Shown: in pieces, positions 5,807 to 5,896 of the stretch | Layout of the letters: every line of letters begins with the position of its first letter | Numbering within the stretch: position 1 is the first letter of the stretch | DNA from: Methanobacterium sp. | GTDB taxonomy: Archaea > Methanobacteriota > Methanobacteria > Methanobacteriales > Methanobacteriaceae | Direction: 5' to 3' | Length of the DNA stretch: 5,896 nucleotides | Assembly: GCA_003162115.1 (NCBI GenBank) | Contig: PMMV01000078.1 | Coordinates: forward strand, 9,928-15,823 | Program-made: the position numbers and the translations under genes | Notes under the pieces: model-generated | The model's input: only the letters and a program-made list of their open reading frames with translations | Databases searched by the model: none | Told to the model about the DNA's origin: nothing

Positions 5807-5896
5807 TGACTTTGCACAATTAACTCAAAAAATTACCACAATATTTTTATATTCCCTAATAAAGAAAGAAGAATATAAAGATATATAGCTTTTTTT

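Larger units (their letters stand above)
5541..5896. other. AT-rich region without a recognisable gene
   Basis: About 350 bases upstream of taw1 show no credible coding frame on either strand and no GC-rich block of the kind expected for a tRNA or structured RNA. The stretch contains TATA-like boxes (5598-5607, 5656-5665, 5846-5853, and TATATA near 5881), two inverted repeats (5692-5716 and 5781-5806) and a T8 tract. It is best read as the upstream region of taw1, possibly shared with a gene starting beyond the right edge. Confidence 0.6.

Noticed and set aside
5738..5822. Short hydrophobic open frame in the right-hand AT-rich region, preceded by GAGGT
   Set aside because: It lacks an ATG, GTG or TTG at a sensible distance from the GAGGT, and its composition is what AT-rich noncoding DNA gives by chance.
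5541..5896. Possible tRNA, small structured RNA, CRISPR array or riboswitch
   Set aside because: There are no GC-rich stems, no cloverleaf elements and no regularly spaced direct repeats. The two inverted repeats are isolated and differ in sequence.
1..5896. Mobile element or novel defence system
   Set aside because: No transposase, integrase, nuclease, toxin or terminal repeats are present. All genes but one belong to core metabolism or tRNA modification and are intact apart from the truncation at the left edge.

Overview
The window looks like a low-GC, mesophilic methanogenic archaeon of the Methanobacteriales, most likely Methanobacterium or a close relative. The evidence is an archaeal-type 2-oxoglutarate:ferredoxin oxidoreductase operon ending in sucC, an archaeal tRNA wyosine enzyme (Taw1/TYW1), a secreted DUF1002 protein (a family reported from Firmicutes and some archaea), strong GGAG-type ribosome binding sites and very AT-rich intergenic DNA. 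The genus is inference from family knowledge; no rRNA or tRNA is present to confirm it.

Layout. Positions 1-3434, plus strand: the 3' part of korA (its start lies before the window), then korB, korC and sucC. korB, korC and sucC are packed within a few bases of each other, while korA and korB are separated by about 100 bases. Positions 3435-3545: a convergent intergenic region with a hairpin-plus-T-run terminator candidate for the operon. Positions 3546-4424, minus strand: a secreted DUF1002 protein of unknown function. Positions 4626-5540, minus strand: 4-demethylwyosine synthase. Positions 5541-5896: AT-rich DNA without a recognisable gene, holding TATA-like boxes and two inverted repeats.

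How it fits together. KorABC (with KorD, presumably encoded just upstream) and SucC (with SucD, not in this window) would catalyse consecutive steps: succinate to succinyl-CoA, then ferredoxin-dependent reductive carboxylation to 2-oxoglutarate. This is the end of the incomplete reductive citric acid cycle that supplies glutamate precursors in these methanogens. The two minus-strand genes look like independent transcription units unrelated to this pathway.

Most of the window is ordinary core metabolism and tRNA modification. I found no evidence of a new multi-gene system. The least understood parts are the DUF1002 protein and the repeat-bearing AT-rich region at the right edge. Several gene starts need correction relative to the longest open frame: korB, korC, the DUF1002 gene and taw1.
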